From an uncultured Ilyobacter sp. (GTDB lineage: Bacteria > Fusobacteriota > Fusobacteriia > Fusobacteriales > Fusobacteriaceae), in NCBI RefSeq assembly GCF_963668515.1, contig NZ_OY764865.1, positions 186,001 through 250,000 of the forward strand: a stretch of DNA of 64,000 nucleotides, in the 5' to 3' direction. Shown here piece after piece: positions 45,908-54,623 of this stretch (position 1 is its first letter; each line of letters opens with the position of its first letter). A program made the position numbers and the translations under genes. The notes under the pieces are model-generated. The model was not told where the DNA came from. It did no database searches and saw only the letters and a list, made by a program, of their open reading frames with translations.

Positions 45908-47673
45908 TTAAAGATTATCTGCAACCATTTTTCCGCAATCTGCAAGTCTCGTCTTAATCCCACAATCATTGCAGTTATTCCTGCAGTCAGAGGTCAGTGC
46001 TTCTTTTTCAGCATTTTCAAGTTCCTCTAGAAGATATTTTTTTGTAAATCCCATATCCATGATATCCCATGGAAGCTCTTTTTCAAGATCTCTTTCACCT
46101 AAATAATTTTCTTCATCTAGACCCAATTCATCCATGGCTTCTTTCCATATGGAAAAATTATGTCTATAGTCATCTAGCTTGGCTCCTTTTTTCCATGCCT
46201 GTTCCACTAGATCGCCTATCTTCTCATCTCCACGGGAAAGAAATCCTTCCAAGTAGGATTTTGCCTTACTATGTATCTTTATATTCATGAATCTGGCTCT
46301 ATGGAATAACTCTCTGAGAAGAGTATGCTTTCTGTCCATTTCCTCAAAATTCATCTGTCTAGACCACTGGAAAGGGGTATGAGGTTTCGGTACAAAATTT
46401 GATACACTTACAGTAATACTGAGCCTTTTAGAATGTACTCTGCATTTTTGAACCACTTTATAAACCAGGTCATATATTCCTTTTACATCTTCATCTGTTT
46501 CAAAAGGAAGCCCTATCATAAAATAGAACTTCAGTGTATCCCATCCAGCTTTTACAGCTGCCTCTGCTGTTTCTAATATCTCTTTTCTGTAACACCTTTA
46601 TTTATAACATCTCTCAGTCTCTGAGAACCAGCTTCAGGAGCAAAGGTAAATCCAGTCTTTTTTCCGCTTGTGATCTGCTCAGCTACTTTTACAGAATAGG
46701 GATTCATTCTGAGAGAGGGAAGACCTATCCCAACATTATTTTCACCGTATTTTTCCTGTATATTTCCCAGAAGATCACCGATCTTAGAGTAATCGCTACT
46801 GCTCAAAGAAGATAGAGAAACTTCAGAATATCCTGTGGCTTCTAGAGTTTTTTCTATCAGCTTCATATTGTTTTCCAGAGTCCTCTCTCTCACCGGTCTG
46901 TATACCATTCCAGCCTGACAGAATCTGCACCCTCTCGTACATCCACGCTGTATCTCCACAGCTGCTCTGTCGTGGACTATAAGCATATAGGGCACGATCT
47001 GTTTATCATAAAACTCTGTCTTATTTAGGTCACGTACAATTGCTCTTTTTATATTTTTCTTTCCCTTATGAATTTCAGGAATATAAACTCCCTCTAGTCC
47101 ATCTAACATCTGAAGTTTCTCTTTTTTACTTTTATCTGGATTACCTGCGAAAATTTTTGCAATTTCCACCATAGTATCTTCACCGTCTCCGATTACCATA
47201 AAGTCAACAAATTTTTCCATGGGAGCAGGGTTCATCATACATGTCCCCCCTGCCATTATAAGAGGGTGTTTTTCTGTTCTTTCCTCTCTGTGAAAAGGAA
47301 TTCCTGCTAGATCAAGGGCATTCAAGGCATTTGTATAACTTACTTCATATGAAAATGAGAATCCTATAAGGTCAAATTCAGATAAAGGAGTTTTGCTTTC
47401 AAGTGAAAACATAGGTATTTTTTCTTTCCTCATGACCTCTTCCATATCACCCATAGGAGAGAACCCTCTCTCAAGATAAAATCCATTTACCTTGTTCATT
47501 ATGTCATAGAGGATTCTTATTCCCACATTGGACATACCTACTTCATATATATCAGGAAAAAACAGACACATATGAGCGTCAAACTCTTTCTTATGGACGC
47601 TGTTAATCTCATTTCCCAGATACTGGGCCGGTTTTTCAACTGATAAAAGGTGATCTCTTATATCTATTGTCAT
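45908..47673 (-). pseudogene. Radical SAM protein (TIGR03960-like), frameshifted
   Basis: Two frames form one protein. The N-part (start ATG 47673, GAGG upstream) carries a B12-binding-like region and the radical SAM site CTRGCRFCQAG, ending at GSQRLRDVINKGVTEK. There a single missing A (AAAA at 46586-46583, minus strand) shifts the frame into a stop. One added base restores EILETAEAAVKAGWDTLKFYF and joins the C-part (46519 to 45908), which ends with SDCRNNCNDCG, the family's tail. It is either an inactivating mutation or a sequencing error in a homopolymer. The substrate is unknown; in many bacteria the family neighbours a DUF2344 protein, not seen here. Confidence 0.85.
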
Positions 47674-47696
47674 TTTTTTCCTCACTTTACATAAAA

Positions 47697-48119
47697 TTAG
47701 TTTCTGTCATCTATCTCTTGAAATCTTTCCATTTTTACGCTGGTTTCTGTCATATGGTGAGATCTTGCAAGGTCTGCCACAAGGGGATTTATCTTTAAAA
47801 GTCTTTTATAGGATCTTTCAGGGTGTTTTTCCATTACCTTATCCCCTATACTCACCTGCTTTATCCTAGAGATGAGTCCTGCATCTTCTTTCCCGCAGTC
47901 GTGGAGAAGGGCGAGCTTCAGGTAATTTTTGTCATTTTTAAGTAGCTTATCCTCTATAGCTTCCTTTAGAAGGTTCACAGAGTGAATCTTGTCATACTCC
48001 TTCATCTCTGAAAAGACTGCATACTCCTCTTTTGAAAGTACTTTTTTTACAAGAGTATTATTTTTCTCTTCATATTTTGCAAATATATAGGTGAGCACCT
48101 GCCTCATTCTATAAAACAT
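47697..48119 (-). CDS. HD-domain protein
   Basis: A 140-residue protein with the metal-binding HD signature: YLKLALLHDCGKED with the HD pair, a later His in LARSHHMTE and an N-terminal helical region VFSEMKEYDKIHSVNLL. It is probably a small phosphohydrolase. Its start overlaps the TruA-like gene by 11 bp, so the two are coupled. Substrate cannot be assigned. Confidence 0.85.
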   Translation of the reverse strand: MFYRMRQVLTYIFAKYEEKNNTLVKKVLSKEEYAVFSEMKEYDKIHSVNLLKEAIEDKLLKNDKNYLKLALLHDCGKEDAGLISRIKQVSIGDKVMEKHPERSYKRLLKINPLVADLARSHHMTETSVKMERFQEIDDRN

Positions 48120-48981
48120 CTGCTATCTCCCTCACCACTATGTCCCCATATTTTTTACGGAGATTTTTTATATTTTTCCCCTTGGTCCCTATGAACTCGC
48201 CTTTTTTAGAGGAGTTTACATAAAAAATATAGAGATCCCCCATTTTTTCTGCATAGAGAAGGTTTGACTCTTGTATTTCAGAAACTTTCTCTATAAATAG
48301 ATCCTCAAGCTCCTTGTTGAGATAGATTTTTTCAAGATTCAGGTATTTCCCAGGAAGAGGTGTCTTTTCCCCGGTCAGTATATAGCCGGACATTATTCTC
48401 ACCTGTTTTGGCATGAATGAACTTCCGTGAAACCACAGGCCCTGCTCTTTAAATGAAATTTCTACACTTCTAATCTTTTCTTTTAGCTTTTGTCCCTTGA
48501 AATCCGTAAACTCACTGACATCATATGTTCCACTGAACTCCCTGCAGAGTCTTTGTATCTCCTCATCACTGTTTTTTATCTTTGCAGGGGGATATCTGTA
48601 ACAGTATTCCCTGGCTTCCACCAGTTCTGGTATCACAAGGTCAGATAGAGTCTTCTGCACCTTTTTTATTTTCATCTCTTTTTTGGATATTTTATTGAAT
48701 CTTGCCGTGATTTCATCCATGTCACCTGCATACCCGCTGCTCACATATAGGATATTCTCTCCCGCACTTACCTTAGCATCTGTTCTCCCTGCTTGCTGTA
48801 TACCCTTTGCCCAGGTAAAACCTAGAGAGTTCATTATCTCTCGGAATCTTCCCTTTACGCTTTTTTTGTTTTTTACTTCATCAAAGGCGTCAAAGGATCC
48901 GCCCCTATAAGAGATATAAAAAAGATATCCAATTTTTTTACTCTTTTCCAGTTTTCTGAGATTCATCAATTTATTCTCCAT
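48109..48981 (-). CDS. TruA-like pseudouridine synthase with C-terminal KH-like domain
   Basis: A 290-residue protein. Residues about 15-235 are a diverged TruA-type synthase: the catalytic aspartate D68 lies in [13 protein letters not shown], where TruA has GRTDxGVHA, and YCYRYP and EFTDFKG follow in the expected order. Residues about 240-290 look like a KH-type RNA-binding module ([21 protein letters not shown] with the GxxG loop). TruA does not normally carry this tail. It overlaps both neighbours by 11 bp. It might modify a different RNA than tRNA positions 38-40. Confidence 0.8.
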   Translation of the reverse strand: MENKLMNLRKLEKSKKIGYLFYISYRGGSFDAFDEVKNKKSVKGRFREIMNSLGFTWAKGIQQAGRTDAKVSAGENILYVSSGYAGDMDEITARFNKISKKEMKIKKVQKTLSDLVIPELVEAREYCYRYPPAKIKNSDEEIQRLCREFSGTYDVSEFTDFKGQKLKEKIRSVEISFKEQGLWFHGSSFMPKQVRIMSGYILTGEKTPLPGKYLNLEKIYLNKELEDLFIEKVSEIQESNLLYAEKMGDLYIFYVNSSKKGEFIGTKGKNIKNLRKKYGDIVVREIADVL

Positions 48982-50212
48982 ATCCGTTTTCAGCCAAGAT
49001 CTCCACCTTTCCGATCTTCTTCACCGTCTCCACATTATTTTTCAAAAATTTCTTATCTTTTATATTTTCTTTATTATTAAATACTACACCTTTTATCTTT
49101 ATGTCATTTCTTTTCAGTACATCTATAGTCAGCAGAGTATGATTTATTGTTCCAAGGACATTTCCTGAGATCAATATAACTTCTGATTTTTTTCTATAAT
49201 CCACAAGAAGGTCTAGAAACATGTAGTTCTCTATGAGAGGCACCAGAAGTCCACCGGCTCCCTCTACAAATACCACATCATTTTCAAGGAGTTCTCTGTC
49301 TATCTTCTCCTTTATAGCCTTTATATCCACTGATGTTTCGTCTGCTTCTGCAGCGGCATCAGGAGACATAGGCTTTTTATAGAAGAAAATATTTACATCC
49401 TCTACGTTTTTTCCCAGTAGCCTTGCATAAGCATAAGAATCCGATCCTTCCAGATTCTCAGGAAAGGTTTCACTTCCTGTTTCCACAGGTTTTATAGCTG
49501 TTACCTTAACTCCTTTGTCCATCTCTTCTTTTACGAGTTTTAGCCCTGCATAGGTTTTTCCTATATCGGTATCTGTCCCCACTATAAAGTAGAGCTTTCC
49601 CTCTTTGTTCTCTTCTCTCTTTACCACATGACATTTTCTGCACCTTGCCTCATAAGATTCACTTGCCCCTACCAAAACCACAGGATCATTGTAATAGGCC
49701 GGCTCACCGTTTACAAGCCTCTGGGTTCTAGAAGCCGGGTTTCCACACACTGCACAGATAGCACTGAGTTTGTCTACATATTCTGCTTTTGCAAGGAGAG
49801 AGTCTATAGGTTCAAATGGCTCTCCTCTGAAATCCTGGTCTAGTCCTGCAACTATTACTCTTTTTCCCATGTCTGAAAGCTTCTCACAAAACTCCACCAC
49901 AGGCTCTCCGAAAAACTGAACTTCATCTATCCCGATTACCTCGGCATCGCTGTATTTTTCATAGAATATATTTTCCATCTCTTCCACCGATGAAGCCGGC
50001 ACTCCCTCTATAAATATGCTGCTGTGAGACACCACATTGGTTTCATCATACCTCTTATCTATAGAATGTTTAAATGCCACAACCTTTTGATTGGCGTATT
50101 TAGAACGTATGAGCCTTCTTATGAGCTCCTCACTTTTTCCAGAAAACATACCTCCTGTTATTACCTCTATCCATCCCATTCCCTCTGTGAGTAAAAAGTG
50201 CACCTCATTCAC
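48971..50212 (-). CDS. Thymidine kinase-dethiobiotin synthetase fusion
   Basis: One 413-residue reading frame encodes two enzymes. Residues about 12-200 are a thymidine kinase (P-loop GGMFSGKS at 20-27, catalytic E97 in IDEVQFF, zinc site C153, C156, C191 and C194, and lasso-like [10 protein letters not shown]). Residues about 206-413 are BioD (P-loop GTDTDIGKT at 212-220, [17 protein letters not shown]). No stop or gap separates the two. M12 is a possible alternative start (50179). It heads an overlapping operon of RNA-modification-type genes. No other biotin genes are in the window. Confidence 0.92.
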   Translation of the reverse strand: MNEVHFLLTEGMGWIEVITGGMFSGKSEELIRRLIRSKYANQKVVAFKHSIDKRYDETNVVSHSSIFIEGVPASSVEEMENIFYEKYSDAEVIGIDEVQFFGEPVVEFCEKLSDMGKRVIVAGLDQDFRGEPFEPIDSLLAKAEYVDKLSAICAVCGNPASRTQRLVNGEPAYYNDPVVLVGASESYEARCRKCHVVKREENKEGKLYFIVGTDTDIGKTYAGLKLVKEEMDKGVKVTAIKPVETGSETFPENLEGSDSYAYARLLGKNVEDVNIFFYKKPMSPDAAAEADETSVDIKAIKEKIDRELLENDVVFVEGAGGLLVPLIENYMFLDLLVDYRKKSEVILISGNVLGTINHTLLTIDVLKRNDIKIKGVVFNNKENIKDKKFLKNNVETVKKIGKVEILAENGYGE

Positions 50213-50528
50213 CTCAAATATATTTTATTTTTGTCTATATACATGTTTTTTATAATCTAAAGTACCCTTGATTATATCATATCTCATATCTTATTACAAT
50301 CTTGCCAAACTCCATTAAATACAAATAAAAACCGGATCTTATTTGACCTGGTTTCTTAGGATTTGCGCTTTTTAACTCCATTTGTGCAAAAAATTAAAAA
50401 TAAACAATTCATAAGGGAATATTGCCGGGGGCCATATGAGACCAGGTATTTAAAAAGTATAATATATTGACTTATTTACTGCTCTGTAGTAGTATGAGTT
50501 ATATTAAATTTAATACAATCAAGTATAT

Positions 50529-50615
50529 TGGGGAGCTGCTGAAAGCGTGCTGAGATCGAACTTTATTAGTTCTAAACCCTTAGAACCTGATGTAGGTAAT
50601 GCTACCGTAGGGATT
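50529..50615 (+). ncRNA. TPP riboswitch (THI element)
   Basis: The sequence holds the conserved THI blocks in order: GGGGAGCTGC near the 5' end, CTGAGATCGAA, then ACCCTTAGAACCTGAT and GGTAATGCTACCGTAGGGA. These form the thiamine pyrophosphate-binding three-way junction. It is followed by a terminator (50663-50693) and the ykoFEDC genes. High TPP should fold the terminator and turn the transporter off. Confidence 0.95.
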
Positions 50616-50662
50616 TTAGACTATTAATCGAGAACTTATGCTGTTTATATTGCAAAGATTAG

Positions 50663-50693
50663 GTCATAAACTTATGGTTTATGGCTTTTTTTT
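50663..50693 (+). terminator. Riboswitch expression-platform terminator
   Basis: GTCATAAAC / GTTTATGGC stem (9 bp, one T-G pair), 5-base loop and eight T residues between the TPP aptamer and ykoF. Confidence 0.9.
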
Positions 50694-50770
50694 ATGCTTG
50701 AGTCAATTTTCATAAGAGTAGTCAAATTATTCTTATAAAATATACAAAGAAAAAATAGGGGGAATGACAG

Positions 50771-51370
50771 TTGGACTTAAAATGTGGAATAAGTGATGTT
50801 GTTGGTGCTAGAATAGGGATCTATCCTATGCAGGATAATTTTGTAGATGTGATCTTGGGGGCGATAAAAGAGACAGACTCTACAGGACTCGCTGTTATGA
50901 CAGATGATCTAGGCACGACAATACAAGGGAAGAGAGAGCGTGTCTTTGCTTATGTAAAAGAAGTTTTTTTACGAGCATCTGCTTCTGGTGGGCATGTGGT
51001 TGCCAACGTACTGTTTTCAGTGGGATGTCCAGGAGATGTCCCGGAAGATTTTGATTTTGATGCAAAGCCTAAATATGCTGAGCTTCCTATGGAAGATGTG
51101 CCTGTGGCCTGTGCCTGGTCACTGTATCCCATTGGAAGTGACCAATATTTCCCGGTGATTGTAGAGGAGGTTGAAAAAGCCATGGCTCTCTCTAATGTGG
51201 AGGTGGAAAGTTATCATTATTGTACAAGACTTGACGGGACTGCAAAAGCTATCTTCAACTTACTTGAGACCTCTTTTGAAGGTGTATCTAAAAGGATTCC
51301 ACATACCATTATTCATGCAACATTTTCAAAGGGAAGCCCATCAAAAGCAAAAGAGAAAATTGAGATATAG
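50771..51370 (+). CDS. ykoF: YkoF-family thiamine/HMP-binding protein
   Basis: YkoF is a small cytoplasmic protein that binds thiamine or its pyrimidine. The 199-residue product starts at a TTG (AGGGGGA nine bases upstream) and contains the tandem repeat of the family: GARIGIYPMQDNFVDVILGAI in the first half and ACAWSLYPIGSDQYFPVIVEEV in the second. SVGCPGD matches the B. subtilis protein. It is the first gene of ykoFEDC under a TPP riboswitch. Confidence 0.93.
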   Translation: MDLKCGISDVVGARIGIYPMQDNFVDVILGAIKETDSTGLAVMTDDLGTTIQGKRERVFAYVKEVFLRASASGGHVVANVLFSVGCPGDVPEDFDFDAKPKYAELPMEDVPVACAWSLYPIGSDQYFPVIVEEVEKAMALSNVEVESYHYCTRLDGTAKAIFNLLETSFEGVSKRIPHTIIHATFSKGSPSKAKEKIEI

Positions 51371-51491
51371 AGTCATTGAATGAATTATTAGAAAATTTTT
51401 TTTGTGTATATAATTCATATCAATGCAGTATAGTTTATTCATTTTGCCATTTATTAAGAGATAAACTATAAATTAAAGGGGGAATAAAAAA

Positions 51492-52082
51492 ATGATTAAA
51501 AAATTTGGTTGGACTTTAAAAGATATTATAGTTTTGTGTGTATTGGGTGTTGCCTTTGGAGCGATGTACCTAGGTGGAATCACTATCTGGGCATTTGCCA
51601 ATGCAGCATTTGGACCTATCGGACTTGATATAGTATATGGGATTTGGTTCACGGCATCTATTACAGGGGCCTATATTATTCGTAAGCCTGGGATCGCTCT
51701 TGGTACAGAGTTGATGGCGGCTCTAGGAGAGGTTATACTTGGGACGCCTTCCGGTATCATGGTATTTGTCGGTGCTGCCATTCAAGGTCTTGGCTGTGAA
51801 GCAGTTTTTGCTGCCACTGGATGGAAAAAATACTCAACACCTGTTTTGGTCTTAGCAGGTATGGGTGCTAGTGTAACAAGTTTTATTTATAACTATTTTG
51901 CCTATGGATATTCAAAATTTGCATTGGGGATGCTGGCCGCTATGTTAGCCGTACGTTTAGTATCAGGTGCTGTTCTTTCTGGTCTGCTTGGTAAATGGAT
52001 CGGTGATGGTCTTGCGGCTACAGGTGCATTGTCCTCATTTCCGTTAGGGCGTAAAAGAGCAGAAAAGAGAGTAAATGCCTAA
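51492..52082 (+). CDS. ykoE: YkoE-type ECF transporter S component
   Basis: Membrane substrate-specificity subunit of an energy-coupling-factor importer, probably for thiamine or hydroxymethylpyrimidine. The 196-residue protein has about five hydrophobic segments and starts WTLKDIIVLCVLGVAFGAMYLGG, followed by IRKPGIALGTELMAALGEV, both typical of YkoE. Gene order and the TPP riboswitch upstream support the assignment. Its stop overlaps the ykoD start (TAATG). Confidence 0.93.
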   Translation: MIKKFGWTLKDIIVLCVLGVAFGAMYLGGITIWAFANAAFGPIGLDIVYGIWFTASITGAYIIRKPGIALGTELMAALGEVILGTPSGIMVFVGAAIQGLGCEAVFAATGWKKYSTPVLVLAGMGASVTSFIYNYFAYGYSKFALGMLAAMLAVRLVSGAVLSGLLGKWIGDGLAATGALSSFPLGRKRAEKRVNA

Positions 52083-53737
52083 TGGCAATTGTAGATGTTC
52101 GCAACCTGTCTGTTGAGATCAATGGGAAAACTGTTCTCCAAGATGTAAATATAAAATTTCATACTCAGGAGCGAATCCTTATCTTAGGTGAAAGCGGCAG
52201 TGGCAAATCCACTTTGCTTTTATCCCTTATGGGGATTATTCAGAGGTTTGACAATGCAGATGTGACTGGAGATATTTTAATAGATGGTATATCAGTTAGG
52301 GATATGAAGTTATACGATACGGCACGTATTTTCGGAATGGTATTTCAAAATCCAGAAAGTCAGTTTTGCTCCCTCTATCCAAGGGATGAGGTAGCTTTTG
52401 GTTTGGAAAACCAATGTATCGATCCCAAGAACATGCCAAGCATAATAAATAAATCTATGAAAGACTTTGACTTTCCAAAAGAGAAGGAGAATCAGCTTAT
52501 AAATACCCTATCTGGTGGTGAGCAGCAGCGACTGGCACTTTCATCCATTGCGGCTATCGATTCTAAGATGCTTTTGCTAGATGAACCAACGGCAAATTTA
52601 GATCCCAAAGGTCGACGGCAGGTGGTAAAGTCTGCCAAGAAGGCAGGACTGAATGGGAAGGGTCTGATGGTGGTGGAGCATAATCTAGAAAATTGGCTTC
52701 CATTTTTAGAACGTCTCATTGTTATTGATAGAGATGGTGGGATACTATGTGACGGCAACATTCGAGAGGTGTTCTATAAGCACGGTGAACTGCTTAGGGA
52801 GAAGGGGATATGGTGTCCTCATAACCTCAGAATCTACAGAGAATTAAAGAAAAGAGGACACAGTTTTAGTGGGATTCCATGTAATATAGAGGAGCTAAAA
52901 AAGGAGAAGGTACCTCAGACATTGTTAAAAGAGGTAATAGAGAACAACTATAAAATTCCTGATAAGGCAAACATTGTTGGAAACAAACCGATACTTAAGC
53001 TGGAAAAATTATCTGCTGGATATGCAAAAAATAAGCCGATTTTAAAAGAAATCGATCTAACCGTAAAGGAAGGGGATTTTTTTGCCTTGGTAGGCGGAAA
53101 TGGGAGCGGTAAATCGACGCTTTCAAAGGTTATCCTAAAGCTTGTGGATGTATTTAGCGGCAGTCTTTATATCTCGGGAAAAGAATTGTCCTTATATAAA
53201 GAACGTGAACTCTATGACTTGATCGGCTATGTTTTTCAAAATCCTGAACATCAATTTTTAGAGGACACAGTATGGTCAGAAGTTGCATACAGCATAGATC
53301 AGCTTACTATGGATGAAAATAGCAGAAATGAAGAAGTGAACAGCTTATTAAAAGATTTTCATCTGGAGAAGTATGCGACCAATAACCCATTTAGTCTTTC
53401 TGGAGGACAGAAAAGACGACTTTCTGTTGCGACCATGCTGGTGGGAGAACGAAAAATATTAATTTTGGATGAACCGACTTTCGGTCAGGATGAAAAAAAT
53501 ACTATAATGCTGATGAAAAAACTCACTGAACTCAATCAACAGGGGATGACTATATTTATGATCACTCACGATTTGGATTTGGTGGATTCCCATGCAAATA
53601 GGACCGCTGTCATGTCTGATGGTGAAATTTTATACAGCGGGGATACTCAAGAGCTTTGGAATGAACATGAGATAATCAGAAAGAGTGGACTTCATCTGCC
53701 GTATAGATTGAAACTCATGAATGAGGTGAACTTTTGA
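52082..53737 (+). CDS. ykoD: Tandem ATPase of ECF-type transporter (YkoD)
   Basis: Energises thiamine-precursor import. The 551-residue protein has two ABC ATPase domains in one chain: the first with GESGSGKSTLLLSL, NTLSGGEQQRLAL and LLLDEPTAN, the second (from about 305) with GGNGSGKSTLSKVI, FSLSGGQKRRLSV and LILDEPTFGQDE. This duplicated EcfA arrangement is the YkoD form. It overlaps ykoE and ykoC at the junctions. Confidence 0.96.
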   Translation: MAIVDVRNLSVEINGKTVLQDVNIKFHTQERILILGESGSGKSTLLLSLMGIIQRFDNADVTGDILIDGISVRDMKLYDTARIFGMVFQNPESQFCSLYPRDEVAFGLENQCIDPKNMPSIINKSMKDFDFPKEKENQLINTLSGGEQQRLALSSIAAIDSKMLLLDEPTANLDPKGRRQVVKSAKKAGLNGKGLMVVEHNLENWLPFLERLIVIDRDGGILCDGNIREVFYKHGELLREKGIWCPHNLRIYRELKKRGHSFSGIPCNIEELKKEKVPQTLLKEVIENNYKIPDKANIVGNKPILKLEKLSAGYAKNKPILKEIDLTVKEGDFFALVGGNGSGKSTLSKVILKLVDVFSGSLYISGKELSLYKERELYDLIGYVFQNPEHQFLEDTVWSEVAYSIDQLTMDENSRNEEVNSLLKDFHLEKYATNNPFSLSGGQKRRLSVATMLVGERKILILDEPTFGQDEKNTIMLMKKLTELNQQGMTIFMITHDLDLVDSHANRTAVMSDGEILYSGDTQELWNEHEIIRKSGLHLPYRLKLMNEVNF

Positions 53738-54513
53738 TGTATATGAGACACTTTAATCCAACTGCAAAACTTCTTGCCAATTTTATTATTGTGATGGCAT
53801 CTCTCATGGTATTTGACCCCTATACAATGATTATGTTATTTGGGGTGAGTTTTTTCTTTGCCCTTGTCACAAAATCATTTAACCGAAAGAACCTAAAAAT
53901 GATTATACCCCTTATCTGTTTTGCCTTTGGAATGCTTTGGATGAATGCATCATTAGCGAGAGTTGAAGACCCTGAAATTATTGCAAGCCTCGGGCCTCTG
54001 ACCTTTACAGATAAGGGTCTTGTTGTGGGGCTGGTTTTGTTTTTCAGGATTTTAACAATTGGAGTCACATCCATTTTGTTTACCTTTAATACTGAGCCAG
54101 ACGCTTTAATTCTGAGTCTGATTAAACAGTGCAGACTTAATCCTGGAATCGCCTACGGTGTATTGACGGCCTTGCGTTTCTTGCCGTCAATGGAATCTGA
54201 CCTCGCCTTGATCAATGCAGCCCATAGAATACGTAGTTCCAAGCAGAAAAAGTGGTATAAAAAGAAAAACCCATGGTATCGAAATGCTATCCCACTATTG
54301 GCAACCAACATAAGAAAGGCAGAGAGAGTCGCTGTCGCCATGGAGTCTAGAGGTTTTCAAACAGATATGAAACGGACATATTACCGAACTATCAACTGGT
54401 ATAAAAAAGACACAATATTTGTTTTGGGGACAGGAATAGTAGTTACTTCAATTATTTTATTTTCTGCTCATATGGGTTGGCTGATAGGATTTAAGCGTTG
54501 GCAGGGATTTTAA
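53734..54513 (+). CDS. ykoC: ECF transporter T component (YkoC)
   Basis: Transmembrane coupling subunit linking YkoD to the S component. The 259-residue protein has about five spans, starting MRHFNPTAKLLANFIIVMAS, and carries the cytoplasmic coupling motif region with AVAMESRGFQ, the A-R-G motif of EcfT. The first codons overlap ykoD by 4 bp (ATGA). It ends the thiamine operon. Confidence 0.94.
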   Translation: MMYMRHFNPTAKLLANFIIVMASLMVFDPYTMIMLFGVSFFFALVTKSFNRKNLKMIIPLICFAFGMLWMNASLARVEDPEIIASLGPLTFTDKGLVVGLVLFFRILTIGVTSILFTFNTEPDALILSLIKQCRLNPGIAYGVLTALRFLPSMESDLALINAAHRIRSSKQKKWYKKKNPWYRNAIPLLATNIRKAERVAVAMESRGFQTDMKRTYYRTINWYKKDTIFVLGTGIVVTSIILFSAHMGWLIGFKRWQGF

Positions 54514-54564
54514 AAAAAAAATTAAAAACCTTTGATTTTTAATTTAATACAGAGGCCTTAAATA

Positions 54565-54608
54565 AAACCAAGAGCACATAGAAAATTAGTCCTATATGCT
54601 CTTGGTTT
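54565..54608 (-). terminator. Hairpin between ykoC and ppk
   Basis: AAACCAAGAGCA / TGCTCTTGGTTT perfect 12-bp stem with an imperfect interior loop. On the minus strand it is followed by TTTATTT, so it probably ends ppk; it may also stop ykoC transcripts from the other side. Confidence 0.75.
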
Positions 54609-54623
54609 AAGTTATGATATTTT

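Noticed and set aside
46583..46590. Programmed -1 frameshift in the radical SAM gene
   Set aside because: The sequence around AAAAG is not an X-XXY-YYZ slippery heptamer and no obvious stimulatory pseudoknot was seen. A simple one-base deletion is the more economical reading.
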